64,000 nucleotides of DNA from Alphaproteobacteria bacterium (GCA_024279135.1 JAJRRU010000001.1:1-64000), one strand, 5' to 3'; counted from the first letter of the stretch, positions 15,978 to 25,390 are shown. Made by a program: numbers and translations. Notes: generated by a model from the sequence alone, not told the origin.

Positions 15978-16735
15978 TGAGCAACATCGCCCTGAGTGCG
16001 CTGGTCGTTGCCCATAATGAAGAAGACCGTCTGGCGGCCTGTCTGGACCGGCTGGGGTTTGCCGATGAAATTGTCGTGGTGCTGGATAAATGCAGTGATG
16101 ACAGCAAAATTATCGCCATGAGTTATACCCAGCGATTGCTGGAAGGATCGTGGGATATCGAGGGCGACCGACGTAATGCCGGGCTGGAGCATTGTCAGGG
16201 TAGCTGGATTCTGGAAGTCGATTGTGACGAACTGGTCAACGATGAACTGGCCCGATGTGTACTTGAGGCAGTTAAGACGTCGAGTTATGGCTGGCACGAG
16301 GTACCCATTGATAATTACATCGGCGTGCGGCTGGTACGCTATGGTTGGGGCGCGTCTTTCGGCACGTCTGCGGTGCCCCGGTTGTCGCGCAAAGGCGTCA
16401 AGACATGGGGGGCTCAACGGGTCCACCCCAGCCTGACATGGACAGGAACCAAGGGGCCGCGACTGGGCGGCGCGCTGGAGCATTATGTTGATCGCAACAT
16501 ATCCGATATGATCCGCCGTCTTGACAGTTATTCCACGGCCAAGGCCCGCGATATGCGTGAGCTTGGCGAGATCGGCTCGACGGCCAATAACGTGCGGCGT
16601 GTATTTTCACGATTTTTTAAATGTTACGTATCGCGCAAAGGTTATCGCGAGGGCGGTTACGGTTTGTTAATCGCCATCTGCGCCGGGCTGTATCCGCTGA
16701 TTTCTCACCTCAAGGCTAAACTGGAGAACGACTGA
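15977..16735 (+). CDS. Glycosyltransferase family 2 (WaaE/KdtX-like)
   Basis: A 252-residue GT-A glycosyltransferase. It begins with the family-2 core ALVVAHNEEDRLAACLDRLG, contains EVDCDELVNDEL in place of the usual DxD region near residue 77, and ends with a hydrophobic segment (GYGLLIAICAGLYPLISHL) that probably holds it to the membrane. This size and C-terminal region fit LPS core glucosyltransferases of the WaaE/KdtX type. The start overlaps the GT9 stop and the stop abuts the GT4 start, so it acts in the same pathway. Confidence 0.83.
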   Translation: MSNIALSALVVAHNEEDRLAACLDRLGFADEIVVVLDKCSDDSKIIAMSYTQRLLEGSWDIEGDRRNAGLEHCQGSWILEVDCDELVNDELARCVLEAVKTSSYGWHEVPIDNYIGVRLVRYGWGASFGTSAVPRLSRKGVKTWGAQRVHPSLTWTGTKGPRLGGALEHYVDRNISDMIRRLDSYSTAKARDMRELGEIGSTANNVRRVFSRFFKCYVSRKGYREGGYGLLIAICAGLYPLISHLKAKLEND

Positions 16736-17779
16736 ATGCGTGTGCTTCAGGCCATGGCCGGGGCCGATAACGGCGGCGCGGAAGCCTTTTTCGAGCGTCT
16801 GGCTATAGGTTTCCAGCGGGCTGGTCTGGATCAGAAAATCGTTATCCGAAAAAATACAGGGCGTGCTTCTCGCCTGCGCGAAGCTGGCATTGAGCCGGTT
16901 CAGTTGGGCTTCGGCGGCGGGCTGGATTTCAAGACACCCCGCCAGCTGAAACAGATTGTGGATGACTACAAACCAGATATTGTGCTGACCTGGATGAACC
17001 GGGCAACAAAAATGATGCCAGCCAGTAACCATACAGATGGCGGTTACAAACTGGTCGCCAGACAGGGCGGGTTTTATAATCTAAAATACTATCGCCACTG
17101 TGATTATATTATTGGCAATACCCACGGGATTGTTGATTATCTCATCGCTGAGGGCTGGCCCGGAGAGCGGGCCCAGTACCTGCCGAATTTTGTTACCATC
17201 GATCCGGCTCAGGCGGTCTCAAGGCAAGACTTTTCGACGCCTGACGGGGCACCGTTATTGTTATCACTGGGCAGGCTGCACACCAACAAGGCGTTCGATG
17301 TTCTGCTTGATGCGGTGGCCCGGCTCGATGGTGTGTATGTGTGGATTGCGGGCGAGGGGGGGCAACGTGGTGCCCTGGAAGCCCAAGTGCGTACATTAAA
17401 CCTTACTGACCGGGTGCGTTTTCTGGGCTGGCGACAGGATGTCTCGGCTTTGCTGGCCAGTTGTGATGTCATGGTATGCCCATCACGCCATGAACCCTTG
17501 GGTAATGTTGTGATCGAAGGCTGGGCCGCCGGGCGTCCGGTGGTTGCCGCAGCCTCACAAGGACCAACTGAGCTGATACGGGCCGGTGAGAACGGGATGT
17601 TATGTCCTGTTGATGACTGTGAGGCTCTGGCATCGACCATCAAATCCGTGCTGGATGATGATGAGTTATCGGTTGGGCTGTCGCGCAACGGCCGGGCGGC
17701 TTATGAAGCAAGCTTTACCGAGGCGGCTGTTGTGGCCCGGTACAAGGACTTCTTTGCACACATTACGGGGCCGGGATAA
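16736..17779 (+). CDS. Glycosyltransferase family 4
   Basis: A 347-residue retaining GT-B glycosyltransferase. The C-terminal domain shows LLSLGRLHTNKAFDVLLDA, then CPSRHEPLGNVVIEGWAAG, which contains the E-x7-E motif that binds the nucleotide sugar. The N-terminus (MRVLQAMAGADNGGAEAFFE) is typical of cytosolic LPS or exopolysaccharide transferases. It is contiguous with the GT2 gene (no gap) and its TAA overlaps the ATG of the asparagine synthase-like gene. Confidence 0.88.
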   Translation: MRVLQAMAGADNGGAEAFFERLAIGFQRAGLDQKIVIRKNTGRASRLREAGIEPVQLGFGGGLDFKTPRQLKQIVDDYKPDIVLTWMNRATKMMPASNHTDGGYKLVARQGGFYNLKYYRHCDYIIGNTHGIVDYLIAEGWPGERAQYLPNFVTIDPAQAVSRQDFSTPDGAPLLLSLGRLHTNKAFDVLLDAVARLDGVYVWIAGEGGQRGALEAQVRTLNLTDRVRFLGWRQDVSALLASCDVMVCPSRHEPLGNVVIEGWAAGRPVVAAASQGPTELIRAGENGMLCPVDDCEALASTIKSVLDDDELSVGLSRNGRAAYEASFTEAAVVARYKDFFAHITGPG

Positions 17780-19608
17780 TGTGTGGCATAGCCGGCTTGC
17801 AAACACTCAATGGAGAGACACCGGACCAGTCTTTGTTGGACCGGTTGTCCCACGCCATGGCCCACCGTGGCCCCGATGGACAGGGTTACCATGTGCGCCC
17901 TGGGCTGGGTCTGGTCCAGACACGACTGGCAATCATCGATCTGGCTGGCGGTGACCAACCGCTTTATGGCCCGGATGGTAAATCCGGCGGCCCGCAGGGT
18001 AAATTCAGAGTGGCCCTGATTGCCAACGCCGAGATCTATAATTACCGGGAATTGCGTCAGGGCCTGACGGATTGTAATTTTACGACCAATTCGGATTGCG
18101 AGCCACCGCTCCATCTTTATGGTCGATATGGGCTGGATTTCGTTCGACACCTGCGCGGCATGTACGCCATCGCCATCGATGATCCGGTAAAAGACAGGTT
18201 GGTACTGGCTCGCGATCCGTTTGGCATCAAACCGCTTTATTATACCCAGACGTCACAAGGTTTTGCTTTTGCGTCGGAGCCTCAGGCCCTGATCAAGGCT
18301 GGATTGGTAAATGCAGAACTGGTTACAGACAAACGCGATGAACTGCTGCAATTGCAATTTACCACCGGCCGCCAGACGCCCTTTGCCGGGATCGAGCGGG
18401 TAATGCCTGGCGAGGTGCTGGTTGTCGAAAAAGGCCGCATTGTAGAGCGCCACCTGCATCAGGCTCTGCCGGTTGGCGAGGTGCGCGGGCTGACCGAAGA
18501 AGACGCCATGGTGCTGCTTGATCAATATCTGGAAGAAAGTATCGACTTGCATCAACGAGCCGATGTGGATTACGGCATGTTCCTGTCGGGCGGTATCGAC
18601 TCGTCGGCTGTGCTGGCCATGATGGCAAGGCTGAACGTGCGTCCGGTTTATGCCTTTACCGCCGGGTTTGATAGTGATGCGGTTCATGACGAACGCGCCC
18701 ATGCCCGAAAACTTGCGGCCCGGGTAGGTGCCGAGCATGAGGAAGTCAGTTTCGGTGAAGAGGATTTCTGGAACCTGCTGCCCAGGGTTGCCGCAGCCAT
18801 GGACGACCCGGTGGCCGATTATGCTATTCTGCCCACTTATAAACTGGCCATGACCGCGCGCGAGGCCGGGATCAAGGTTATCCTGTCCGGCGAAGGTGGG
18901 GACGAACTGTTCGCCGGTTATGGCCGCTACAGATCGGCCATGCGCTGGCACATTCTGGGTGGTCGCCCCATGCGCAGGCGGGGGATTTTTGACGGTCTTG
19001 GAATTTTACGCCGCGAACCGCCCGATTGGCGCTTCGGCATTGCCCGTGCGGAAGCCAGTGAGGGAAATCTCCACCGTACCCGATTACAAGTCGCACAAGC
19101 CGTCGATATAGCCGACTGGCTGCCCAATGACCTGTTGACCAAGTTAGACAGGTGTTTGATGGCAAATGGCATCGAAGGCCGGGTGCCGTTTATCGACCCG
19201 GTGCTGGCAGATTTTGCTTTTCGGTTGCCCGATGCATTAAAGGTTCGCCGCACCGGCCTTAATCCGTTCGCCCCGACTTTGGGTAAATGGCTGTTGCGCA
19301 AGTGGCTCCATAAAACCCTGCCCGAGGCCGAACCGTTCGCGCGCAAAAAGGGTTTCACCGTACCGGTGGCCGACTGGATAGCGGCCAAAGGAGATCGGCT
19401 CGGCAAGATGGTCGCGGGCTCTCCGGCTATTGCGGAAATGTGCCAGCCTGGTTCGGTGGAAAGCTTATTCTCTGCTACGGGGTCTGCGCGTACGAAACGT
19501 CAGGGCCAGGCTGCCTGGAGCCTGTTGTTTTATGCCCTGTGGCACCGCTGTCATATTGAAGGTGTGCAGCCGCAAGGCGATGTTTTCCATAATCTTCATG
19601 CGCCGTGA
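17779..19608 (+). CDS. asnB: Asparagine synthase (glutamine-hydrolysing)-like
   Basis: A 609-residue two-domain enzyme. The class II glutaminase domain starts at Cys2 (MCGIAGLQT), as needed once Met1 is removed. The synthetase domain has the pyrophosphate loop LSGGIDSSAVLAMM near 270 and GEGGDELFAGYGRYR near 372. It could make asparagine or, given that it is the last gene of a glycosyltransferase operon, amidate a sugar acid; AsnB-like proteins often sit in such clusters. The gene overlaps the 3' end of the convergent DUF1989 gene by 13 nt. Confidence 0.87.
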   Translation: MCGIAGLQTLNGETPDQSLLDRLSHAMAHRGPDGQGYHVRPGLGLVQTRLAIIDLAGGDQPLYGPDGKSGGPQGKFRVALIANAEIYNYRELRQGLTDCNFTTNSDCEPPLHLYGRYGLDFVRHLRGMYAIAIDDPVKDRLVLARDPFGIKPLYYTQTSQGFAFASEPQALIKAGLVNAELVTDKRDELLQLQFTTGRQTPFAGIERVMPGEVLVVEKGRIVERHLHQALPVGEVRGLTEEDAMVLLDQYLEESIDLHQRADVDYGMFLSGGIDSSAVLAMMARLNVRPVYAFTAGFDSDAVHDERAHARKLAARVGAEHEEVSFGEEDFWNLLPRVAAAMDDPVADYAILPTYKLAMTAREAGIKVILSGEGGDELFAGYGRYRSAMRWHILGGRPMRRRGIFDGLGILRREPPDWRFGIARAEASEGNLHRTRLQVAQAVDIADWLPNDLLTKLDRCLMANGIEGRVPFIDPVLADFAFRLPDALKVRRTGLNPFAPTLGKWLLRKWLHKTLPEAEPFARKKGFTVPVADWIAAKGDRLGKMVAGSPAIAEMCQPGSVESLFSATGSARTKRQGQAAWSLLFYALWHRCHIEGVQPQGDVFHNLHAP

Positions 19609-20459
19609 TTGCCACCGTAGGTGTTTCGCACCGGTCCTGACCAGTCAGCAAGGAAAGCCTCGGCGGGTTTGAATATCTCTACCGATAAGGGGTAACAAGG
19701 CGTGTTGTCATCGGAATGGCTGCTGCCACAATCGCCGCCAGGACAGGCTGATAATGCACCCAGCAGGTCGATCTCGGCGAAAAATTCCAGATAATCACCG
19801 GGCCGCACCGGGCTTGCCTTCATGAAATACTGGTGGGTGTCTCGGGTAAAGCCGGTGCACATGAACACATTCAGGACGTCGTGGATGTTGGGTTCGGCGG
19901 CATCAACGGTGATGGATTTGGCCTTTGCCAGGGCGCGTGTCAGGTTTGAATGACAGCAATAATTGTAATCCACGCCTTTCAACATAAAGTTGGTGTAGGG
20001 ATCGCAGCGCGTGCCAATAACGTCATGCACACCGGCACCGTCTTCGTCCCAGCCGTACCAGCCCAGGGTATCATGGGTGATGGTTGCCATGGGTCGCAAT
20101 CCGGGCAGGGTGCTCCAGAGCCGGTCGCCGGTCGTGACATGGCTGGCATGGAGCTGTCTTGTCTTGCCGCTGAAAAAACGCTCGGTTAGATCATGGGCGT
20201 TCCACAGGTTCAGATCACCCACTTGCGGGCCGTCAACACTTATGATGCGGAAAAAATGCCCCGCCGGTACGGTGAAGGATGCCGCGTCGCGTGGTGGCAC
20301 GGTAATACGATCAATTTCCTGCATACCGGATCTGGCCCGATCATAAAAATCAGCATCAAAGTCCGGCAGACAATCAAGCTCATAACAGATGACCGGTTCG
20401 GCTGAGCGGCGGTTCTGGGCGTTGGGCGGAGGATTGGATGTGTCTTGCTGAATATTCAT
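19596..20459 (-). CDS. DUF1989 / urea carboxylase-associated family protein
   Basis: A 287-residue protein of the DUF1989 family, often called urea carboxylase-associated, whose members are found in urea, allophanate and amino-acid amide catabolism. Visible features are GHFFRIISVDGPQVGDLNLWN (about 69-89), repeated Asn/His-rich stretches, and the paired cysteines CPGGDCG near 240 that probably bind a metal. No urea carboxylase gene is in the window, so the role here is open. The upstream gap to 20571 is divergent and holds both promoters. Confidence 0.75.
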   Translation of the reverse strand: MNIQQDTSNPPPNAQNRRSAEPVICYELDCLPDFDADFYDRARSGMQEIDRITVPPRDAASFTVPAGHFFRIISVDGPQVGDLNLWNAHDLTERFFSGKTRQLHASHVTTGDRLWSTLPGLRPMATITHDTLGWYGWDEDGAGVHDVIGTRCDPYTNFMLKGVDYNYCCHSNLTRALAKAKSITVDAAEPNIHDVLNVFMCTGFTRDTHQYFMKASPVRPGDYLEFFAEIDLLGALSACPGGDCGSSHSDDNTPCYPLSVEIFKPAEAFLADWSGPVRNTYGGNHGA

Positions 20460-20570
20460 TTCGTGGCCTCGCAGAATTTAAGGAATTATTGAGTATAAAT
20501 CTTGTTTTAATTGTTTTCCACTATGGTGACGGCTTGTAAGACTAATTAAATAACGGATTGGAATGATACG

Positions 20571-21071
20571 ATGGCAAAGAAGAAGAAGGGCCATGATGCA
20601 GATGATGAAGTTGCCGAATTTGAGAATGAGCCTTCATCACTCGATGATCTGAGCCATGCCGAGCTTTGCATGTTGTATAAGGAGTCCACTGAGTCTATTC
20701 GTTTTACGAAGACTCAACAGTGGGGAACGGTCGGCGCCACGTTGTTATTGTTTGGCGGGATGATCACCATTGCCCATTTTGCCCCTCCCGGTAGTCGTCT
20801 GGAAGGTTACCTTTCGGGCTCTACAATCGTGATAGCCTGTGTGGCAATCTTTGTCCTGATTATCTATCAATTCTGGCAATATAACGAAGTGCGTAAAATT
20901 ACGTATATGGCAAAACAGTTTTCCAGCCTGCTCCGCGAAGTGCGGTCATTGAAATCCGCCAGCGAGGGAAATTTTCATCGTTATACATTTCTGATATTCA
21001 TGATTTCCATGGTTATTCTTGGCGCAAGTGTGTCGGTTGCCAGTATTGATAAAATGATTCGACAATTTTAG
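20571..21071 (+). CDS. Hypothetical membrane protein, three predicted spans (166 aa)
   Basis: Unrecognised protein. The first 45 residues are charged (MAKKKKGHDADDEVAEFENE) and cytoplasmic in style. Hydrophobic spans follow at about 51-70, 80-103 and 139-160, with a basic, probably helical loop (RKITYMAKQFSSLLREVRSLK) between the second and third. The start has only a weak upstream purine stretch (GGAATGATACG). It lies alone between the DUF1989 gene and pntAA. The function is unknown. Confidence 0.65.
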   Translation: MAKKKKGHDADDEVAEFENEPSSLDDLSHAELCMLYKESTESIRFTKTQQWGTVGATLLLFGGMITIAHFAPPGSRLEGYLSGSTIVIACVAIFVLIIYQFWQYNEVRKITYMAKQFSSLLREVRSLKSASEGNFHRYTFLIFMISMVILGASVSVASIDKMIRQF

Positions 21072-21251
21072 CATTCTCCTTAGCGTTCTTCTTGTATCCC
21101 TTGTGCCGATAGGGCATAACGTAACTTAACCGGTGTAGATGTCGCGGGGGCGGTTGTCGTTGTGTGTCTATGGCTGTTAATTCGTCAGGTAATCCTTTTG
21201 AATAACCAACGGCAAACCAGCCGTAAATATGACAGATACAGAGGCACAAGT

Positions 21252-22544
21252 ATGAAAATCGCCATTCTTAAAGAACGCCGTTCGGGCGAAACTCGCGTTG
21301 CTGGTTCACCCGATGTGGTCGGCAAACTGGTCGGGCTCGGGTTTGATGTGGTTATCGAGCAAGGTGCTGGAGATCGATCAAACATGACCGATCAGGCATT
21401 CAAGGATGCCGGAGCAACCATCGCCAAGGATGTGACAGCCGCCCTGAAAGGGGCTGGTCTGGTCATGAAAATTCAATGTCCCATTACATCCGGTGCGGGT
21501 GAGGAGCTTTCGAAGTTCGCCAAAGGCACCATGGTCCTGTCACAAATGTCGGCCTTGAATAATGCCGCAGATGTAGCGGCCTGTGCCAAGGCAGGACTGA
21601 CAACCTTCGCCATGGAATTAATGCCGCGTATCAGCCGTGCTCAAAGCATGGATGTGCTGTCATCCCAGTCCAATCTGTCAGGTTTCCGGGCGGTAATCGA
21701 CGCAGCCTATGAATATGGTTGTGCGTTCCCGATGATGATGACAGCCGCTGGCACAGTAGCCCCGGCCAAGGTCTTTATTATGGGGGTTGGTGTAGCTGGC
21801 TTGCAGGCCATTGCTACGGCCAGACGACTGGGTGCGGTGGTCACGGCTACCGATGTTCGCCCGGCGACCCGCGAACAGGTCGAGAGTCTGGGGGCCAAGT
21901 TCCTGGTCGTTGATCCCGAAATGGAAAAGGATGCCCAGACCGATACGGGCTATGCCAAGGAAATGCCACCTGAATATTTCGAAAAACAAAAACAGGTCGT
22001 CGCCGAGCACATCAAGAAACAGGACGTGGTTATTACCACCGCCTTGATCCCGGGCCGTCCGGCACCCAAGCTGATAACGGCTGAAATGGTCGCATCCATG
22101 AAAACCGGAGCGGTCATTATCGATCTGGCTGTTGAGGCAGGCGGTAATTGTGCCGGTGCCCAGGCCAACAAAATTGTTGTGAAAAACAACGTCAAGATCG
22201 TCGGTTATACAAACACGGCTGGCCGGGTACCGGGTAACGCCAGTGCTTTGTTTGCCAAAAACCTGTTTAATTTCATTGCCCCCCATGTGGACAAGGAAAC
22301 CAAGACACTGTCTTTTGACTGGGATGATGAAACCGTAAGCGGAACACTGGTTACACGCGATGGCGCGGTGGTCCATGAGCGACTGAAAAAAGCTCCGGCC
22401 AGTCCAAAATCAGGTGCGACACCGAAGGAAAAGGCCACTGCCAAACCCAAGCCTAAACCTAAACCCAAATCCAAGGCCTCGGGAACAGGTGGCAGCGCAA
22501 AACAATCAGGCAAGACCGCTGGTGCGGCTGGCAAAGGGAAATAG
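21252..22544 (+). CDS. pntAA: NAD(P) transhydrogenase alpha subunit 1, with Lys/Pro-rich tail
   Basis: The soluble NAD(H)-binding dI component of the three-gene proton-translocating transhydrogenase found in alphaproteobacteria, which passes hydride from NADH to NADP+. It starts MKIAILKERRSGETRVAGSP and has the dinucleotide motif GVGVAGLQA at 178-186. The protein is 430 residues; after about 378 comes a tail of Lys, Pro, Ala and Gly (PKPKPKPKSK at 398-407) not needed for the known fold. The ATG at 21252 is chosen because homology starts there. pntAB follows after 3 nt. Confidence 0.94.
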   Translation: MKIAILKERRSGETRVAGSPDVVGKLVGLGFDVVIEQGAGDRSNMTDQAFKDAGATIAKDVTAALKGAGLVMKIQCPITSGAGEELSKFAKGTMVLSQMSALNNAADVAACAKAGLTTFAMELMPRISRAQSMDVLSSQSNLSGFRAVIDAAYEYGCAFPMMMTAAGTVAPAKVFIMGVGVAGLQAIATARRLGAVVTATDVRPATREQVESLGAKFLVVDPEMEKDAQTDTGYAKEMPPEYFEKQKQVVAEHIKKQDVVITTALIPGRPAPKLITAEMVASMKTGAVIIDLAVEAGGNCAGAQANKIVVKNNVKIVGYTNTAGRVPGNASALFAKNLFNFIAPHVDKETKTLSFDWDDETVSGTLVTRDGAVVHERLKKAPASPKSGATPKEKATAKPKPKPKPKSKASGTGGSAKQSGKTAGAAGKGK

Positions 22545-22547
22545 ACC

Positions 22548-22970
22548 ATGGATGCGGTAACAATTCAGGATCAGACAACCAATCTGATTAATCATGCACA
22601 GGAACTGCTGGAAAAAGTCGAAAGACTGGCATCGTCGGCTGAAGTCGCCGTTGCACAGGCCCTGACTGCTGGAGGTGGGGTGGTGAGTGATCCGTTCCTC
22701 GGGCTTTTCACTATCTTTGTTCTGGCATGTTTTGTCGGATACTTCGTGGTGTGGAGCGTTACTCCGGCCCTTCATTCGCCTTTGCTGGCTGTGACCAATG
22801 CCATTTCATCGGTTATCATTGTCGGTGGTTTGCTGGCAGCCGGACCCGCCACTGATTATGATTTTTCACAAGTGATGGGGTTCTGTGCTGTGTTGCTGGC
22901 CTCGGTCAATATTTTTGGCGGTTTTACCGTAACCCAGCGCATGCTTGCCATGTTCAAGAAAAAGAAATAA
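22548..22970 (+). CDS. pntAB: NAD(P) transhydrogenase alpha subunit 2
   Basis: A 140-residue membrane subunit forming the alpha part of the dII proton channel. Residues 1-45 are a soluble helical extension. The conserved membrane part begins [20 protein letters not shown] and has three or four spans, ending MLAMFKKKK. It sits between pntAA (3-nt gap) and pntB (10-nt gap) and is certainly in one operon with them. Confidence 0.93.
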   Translation: MDAVTIQDQTTNLINHAQELLEKVERLASSAEVAVAQALTAGGGVVSDPFLGLFTIFVLACFVGYFVVWSVTPALHSPLLAVTNAISSVIIVGGLLAAGPATDYDFSQVMGFCAVLLASVNIFGGFTVTQRMLAMFKKKK

Positions 22971-22980
22971 CGAGGATATC

Positions 22981-24372
22981 ATGACAGCTAATATGACAGG
23001 CTTTGCATACCTCATTTCATCGGTTTGCTTTATTATGGCCCTGCGAGGGTTAAGTTCGCCCGACACCGCGCGACGCGGCAACATGCTGGGCATTATCGGC
23101 ATGGTGATCGCCGTGGTTACCACGTTGTTGGATCAAAGTGTGATGAGTTACACCACGATCTTCATCGCCATCCTGATCGGCGGTTCCATCGGTACGGTGA
23201 TCGCCCGTAAGATCGAGATGACATCTCTGCCTGAACTGGTTGCCGGGTTTCACTCTCTGGTGGGGCTGGCGGCGGTCTTCGTGGCTTCGGCGGCGTTGTA
23301 CAACCCCGAGGCCTACGGTCTTGGCAGTTCGGGAAATATCGGTGCTGCCTCGCTGGTGGAAATGGCGCTCGGTGCCGGTATCGGGGCGATTACGTTCTCC
23401 GGTTCGATAATTGCCTTTGCCAAGCTGAAAGGCATCATGAGCGGTAATCCCATGACCTTTCCGGGGCAGCATATGCTCAATGCGACGATTGGAATTGTTA
23501 TCTTCGCGACCATCATTACGTTTGCCATGGGCGAATCGGTAGCGGCTTACTGGCTGTTGGTCGGTTTGTGTTTCCTGATCGGTGTGCTGTTGATTATACC
23601 CATCGGTGGTGCCGACATGCCGGTTGTGGTGTCCATGCTGAATTCCTATTCAGGCTGGGCGGCGGCTGGGATCGGGTTCACCCTGTCCAATCCGGCGTTG
23701 ATTATTACCGGCGCGCTTGTGGGCTCATCGGGTGCTATCCTGAGTTATATCATGTGCAAGGCCATGAACCGCTCCATCGTTAATGTATTGCTCGGCGGTT
23801 TCGGTGGTGATGCGGATGCGGGCGCGGCACAGACCTCCAGTGCAGACAAATCGGTCCGCTCAGGTGCCGGTGATGATGCCGCCTTTATCATGAAGAATGC
23901 CTCCAAGGTGATCATCGTGCCGGGCTACGGCATGGCTGTGTCACAGGCTCAACATGCTTTGCGTGAAATGGCCGACAAGCTCAAGGCCGAAGGGGTCGAG
24001 GTCAAATACGCCATCCATCCGGTGGCCGGTCGAATGCCCGGGCACATGAATGTTTTGCTGGCGGAAGCCAATATCCCCTATGATGAGGTCTTTGAGCTTG
24101 AGGAGATTAACCACGAGTTCTCGACTGCCGACGTGGCTTTTGTCATCGGTGCCAATGATGTCACTAACCCCATTGCCAAGACTGATCCGAGCAGTGCTAT
24201 AGCCGGTATGCCCATACTCGACGTGGACAAGGCGGGAACGATCCTGTTCCTCAAACGCTCTCTGTCGGTGGGCTATGCGGGTTGTGATAACCCGTTGTTT
24301 TACGCTGATAACACCATGATGCTGTTCGGTGATGCCAAAACAATGACAGAGGCAATCGGCCAGTCTTTGTAG
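22981..24372 (+). CDS. pntB: NAD(P) transhydrogenase beta subunit
   Basis: A 463-residue subunit containing the rest of the proton channel (about nine spans in residues 1-260) and the NADP(H)-binding dIII domain. The latter shows VPGYGMAVSQAQHALREM near 310, VKYAIHPVAGRMPGHMNVLLAE near 340, and GANDVTNPIAK near 400. ATG 22981 has a GAGGA site; a start at 22945 would only overlap pntAB. The operon supplies NADPH from NADH using the proton gradient and ends in a strong terminator at 24398. Confidence 0.96.
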   Translation: MTANMTGFAYLISSVCFIMALRGLSSPDTARRGNMLGIIGMVIAVVTTLLDQSVMSYTTIFIAILIGGSIGTVIARKIEMTSLPELVAGFHSLVGLAAVFVASAALYNPEAYGLGSSGNIGAASLVEMALGAGIGAITFSGSIIAFAKLKGIMSGNPMTFPGQHMLNATIGIVIFATIITFAMGESVAAYWLLVGLCFLIGVLLIIPIGGADMPVVVSMLNSYSGWAAAGIGFTLSNPALIITGALVGSSGAILSYIMCKAMNRSIVNVLLGGFGGDADAGAAQTSSADKSVRSGAGDDAAFIMKNASKVIIVPGYGMAVSQAQHALREMADKLKAEGVEVKYAIHPVAGRMPGHMNVLLAEANIPYDEVFELEEINHEFSTADVAFVIGANDVTNPIAKTDPSSAIAGMPILDVDKAGTILFLKRSLSVGYAGCDNPLFYADNTMMLFGDAKTMTEAIGQSL

Positions 24373-24397
24373 CTCGAACAAAGCGTCAAAATTATAG

Positions 24398-24429
24398 AAA
24401 AGGCGGGACCAGAGGGGTTCCGCCTTTTT
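24398..24429 (+). terminator. Intrinsic terminator of the pnt operon
   Basis: AAAAGGCGG (24398-24406) pairs with CCGCCTTTT and GACC pairs with GGTT (one G-U) inside it, giving a 13-bp stem with loop AGAGG, then a run of T to 24429. This is a textbook rho-independent terminator, 25 nt after the pntB stop. Confidence 0.92.
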
Positions 24430-24454
24430 ATATAGTGAGTATGCTTTTATTACA

Positions 24455-24482
24455 TTGACAACCACTTGGGTGTGAGTATAGT
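24455..24482 (+). promoter_or_regulatory. Promoter of rplU-rpmA
   Basis: A consensus TTGACA (24455-24460), a 16-bp spacer and TATAGT (24477-24482) sit between the pnt terminator and rplU. The predicted start near 24489 leaves a leader of about 70 nt that could hold L21 autoregulatory structure. Confidence 0.65.
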
Positions 24483-24559
24483 TCGGCCTCACTCAGCCGG
24501 TGGGTCCTTTGGTGGGCGCACTTGCGTTTTTTTGAATTTCTAGGTTTGTTGGGGCGAAA

Positions 24560-25114
24560 ATGTTCGCAGTCATTAAGACCGGCGGGAAACAGTACCGTCT
24601 TTCGAAAGACGATCTGGTCATCGTCGAAACTATTCCAGGTGAGCCAGGCGAAGTCATCGCACTGGACAACGTGCTGATGATCGGTGAAGAAGGCAAAGAG
24701 CCTACCGTTGGTGCTCCGCGCGTTGAAAAAGCCGCCGTGTTTGCTGAAATCATTGAGCAGAGCCGAGCAGACAAGATCATTGTCTTTAAGAAACGCCGTC
24801 GGCAAAATTATCGCCGTAAAAACGGTCACCGTCAGGAACAGACCGTTTTGCGTGTTCTGGAAGTCAGCCCGACTGGAACAAAACCAAAAGCTAAATCTGC
24901 GGCTAAAAAAGCCAAGGCTCCTGCTGAAGCCAAACCTGCGGCCAAGAAGCCAGCGGCTAAAAAAGCCAAGGCACCCGCAGAAGCCAAACCAGCCGCCAAG
25001 AAACCGGCAGCAAAGGCTAAAAAAGCTTCTGATGATGCAAAACCCGCGGCTAAAGAAACCGCAACCAAGAAACCGGCAGCAAAAAAGACCGCTGCCAAGA
25101 AATCTAAGGAGTAA
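24560..25114 (+). CDS. rplU: Ribosomal protein bL21 with long Lys/Ala-rich C-terminal tail
   Basis: Residues 1-104 are a standard L21 (FAVIKTGGKQYRLSKDDLV and KKRRRQNYRRKNGHRQ are clear). Ordinary L21 is about 103 residues; this one is 184. The extra 80 residues are a lysine-, alanine- and proline-rich, histone H1-like tail containing a perfect 18-residue tandem repeat at 114-131 and 132-149. Tails of this kind occur on L21 in some alphaproteobacteria and may reach out from the ribosome or bind nucleic acid. rpmA follows after 6 nt. Confidence 0.93.
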   Translation: MFAVIKTGGKQYRLSKDDLVIVETIPGEPGEVIALDNVLMIGEEGKEPTVGAPRVEKAAVFAEIIEQSRADKIIVFKKRRRQNYRRKNGHRQEQTVLRVLEVSPTGTKPKAKSAAKKAKAPAEAKPAAKKPAAKKAKAPAEAKPAAKKPAAKAKKASDDAKPAAKETATKKPAAKKTAAKKSKE

Positions 25115-25120
25115 CACCCC

Positions 25121-25378
25121 ATGGCACATAAAAAAGCTGGTGGTAGTTCCCGTAATGGACGCGATTCGGCCGGTCGCCGCCTCGGTGTAAAGAAGTATGG
25201 CGGGGAACTGGTTGTTCCCGGTAATATCATCCTGCGTCAACGCGGTACCAAATGGCATCCCGGTGAGAACGTGGGCATTGGCAAGGATCACACGATTTTT
25301 GCCAAAGTTGATGGAAACGTCACATTCAATAAAAAGACAGGCGGGCGGACATACGTTTCTGTTGTCCCGGTAGGCTAG
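25121..25378 (+). CDS. rpmA: Ribosomal protein bL27
   Basis: An 85-residue L27, opening [20 protein letters not shown], with the N-terminal tail that reaches the peptidyl-transferase centre. The Firmicutes-type cleavable leader is absent. It follows rplU in the usual order before obgE, from which it is separated by a terminator and structured spacer. Confidence 0.97.
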   Translation: MAHKKAGGSSRNGRDSAGRRLGVKKYGGELVVPGNIILRQRGTKWHPGENVGIGKDHTIFAKVDGNVTFNKKTGGRTYVSVVPVG

Positions 25379-25390
25379 AGCAAATCTCAA

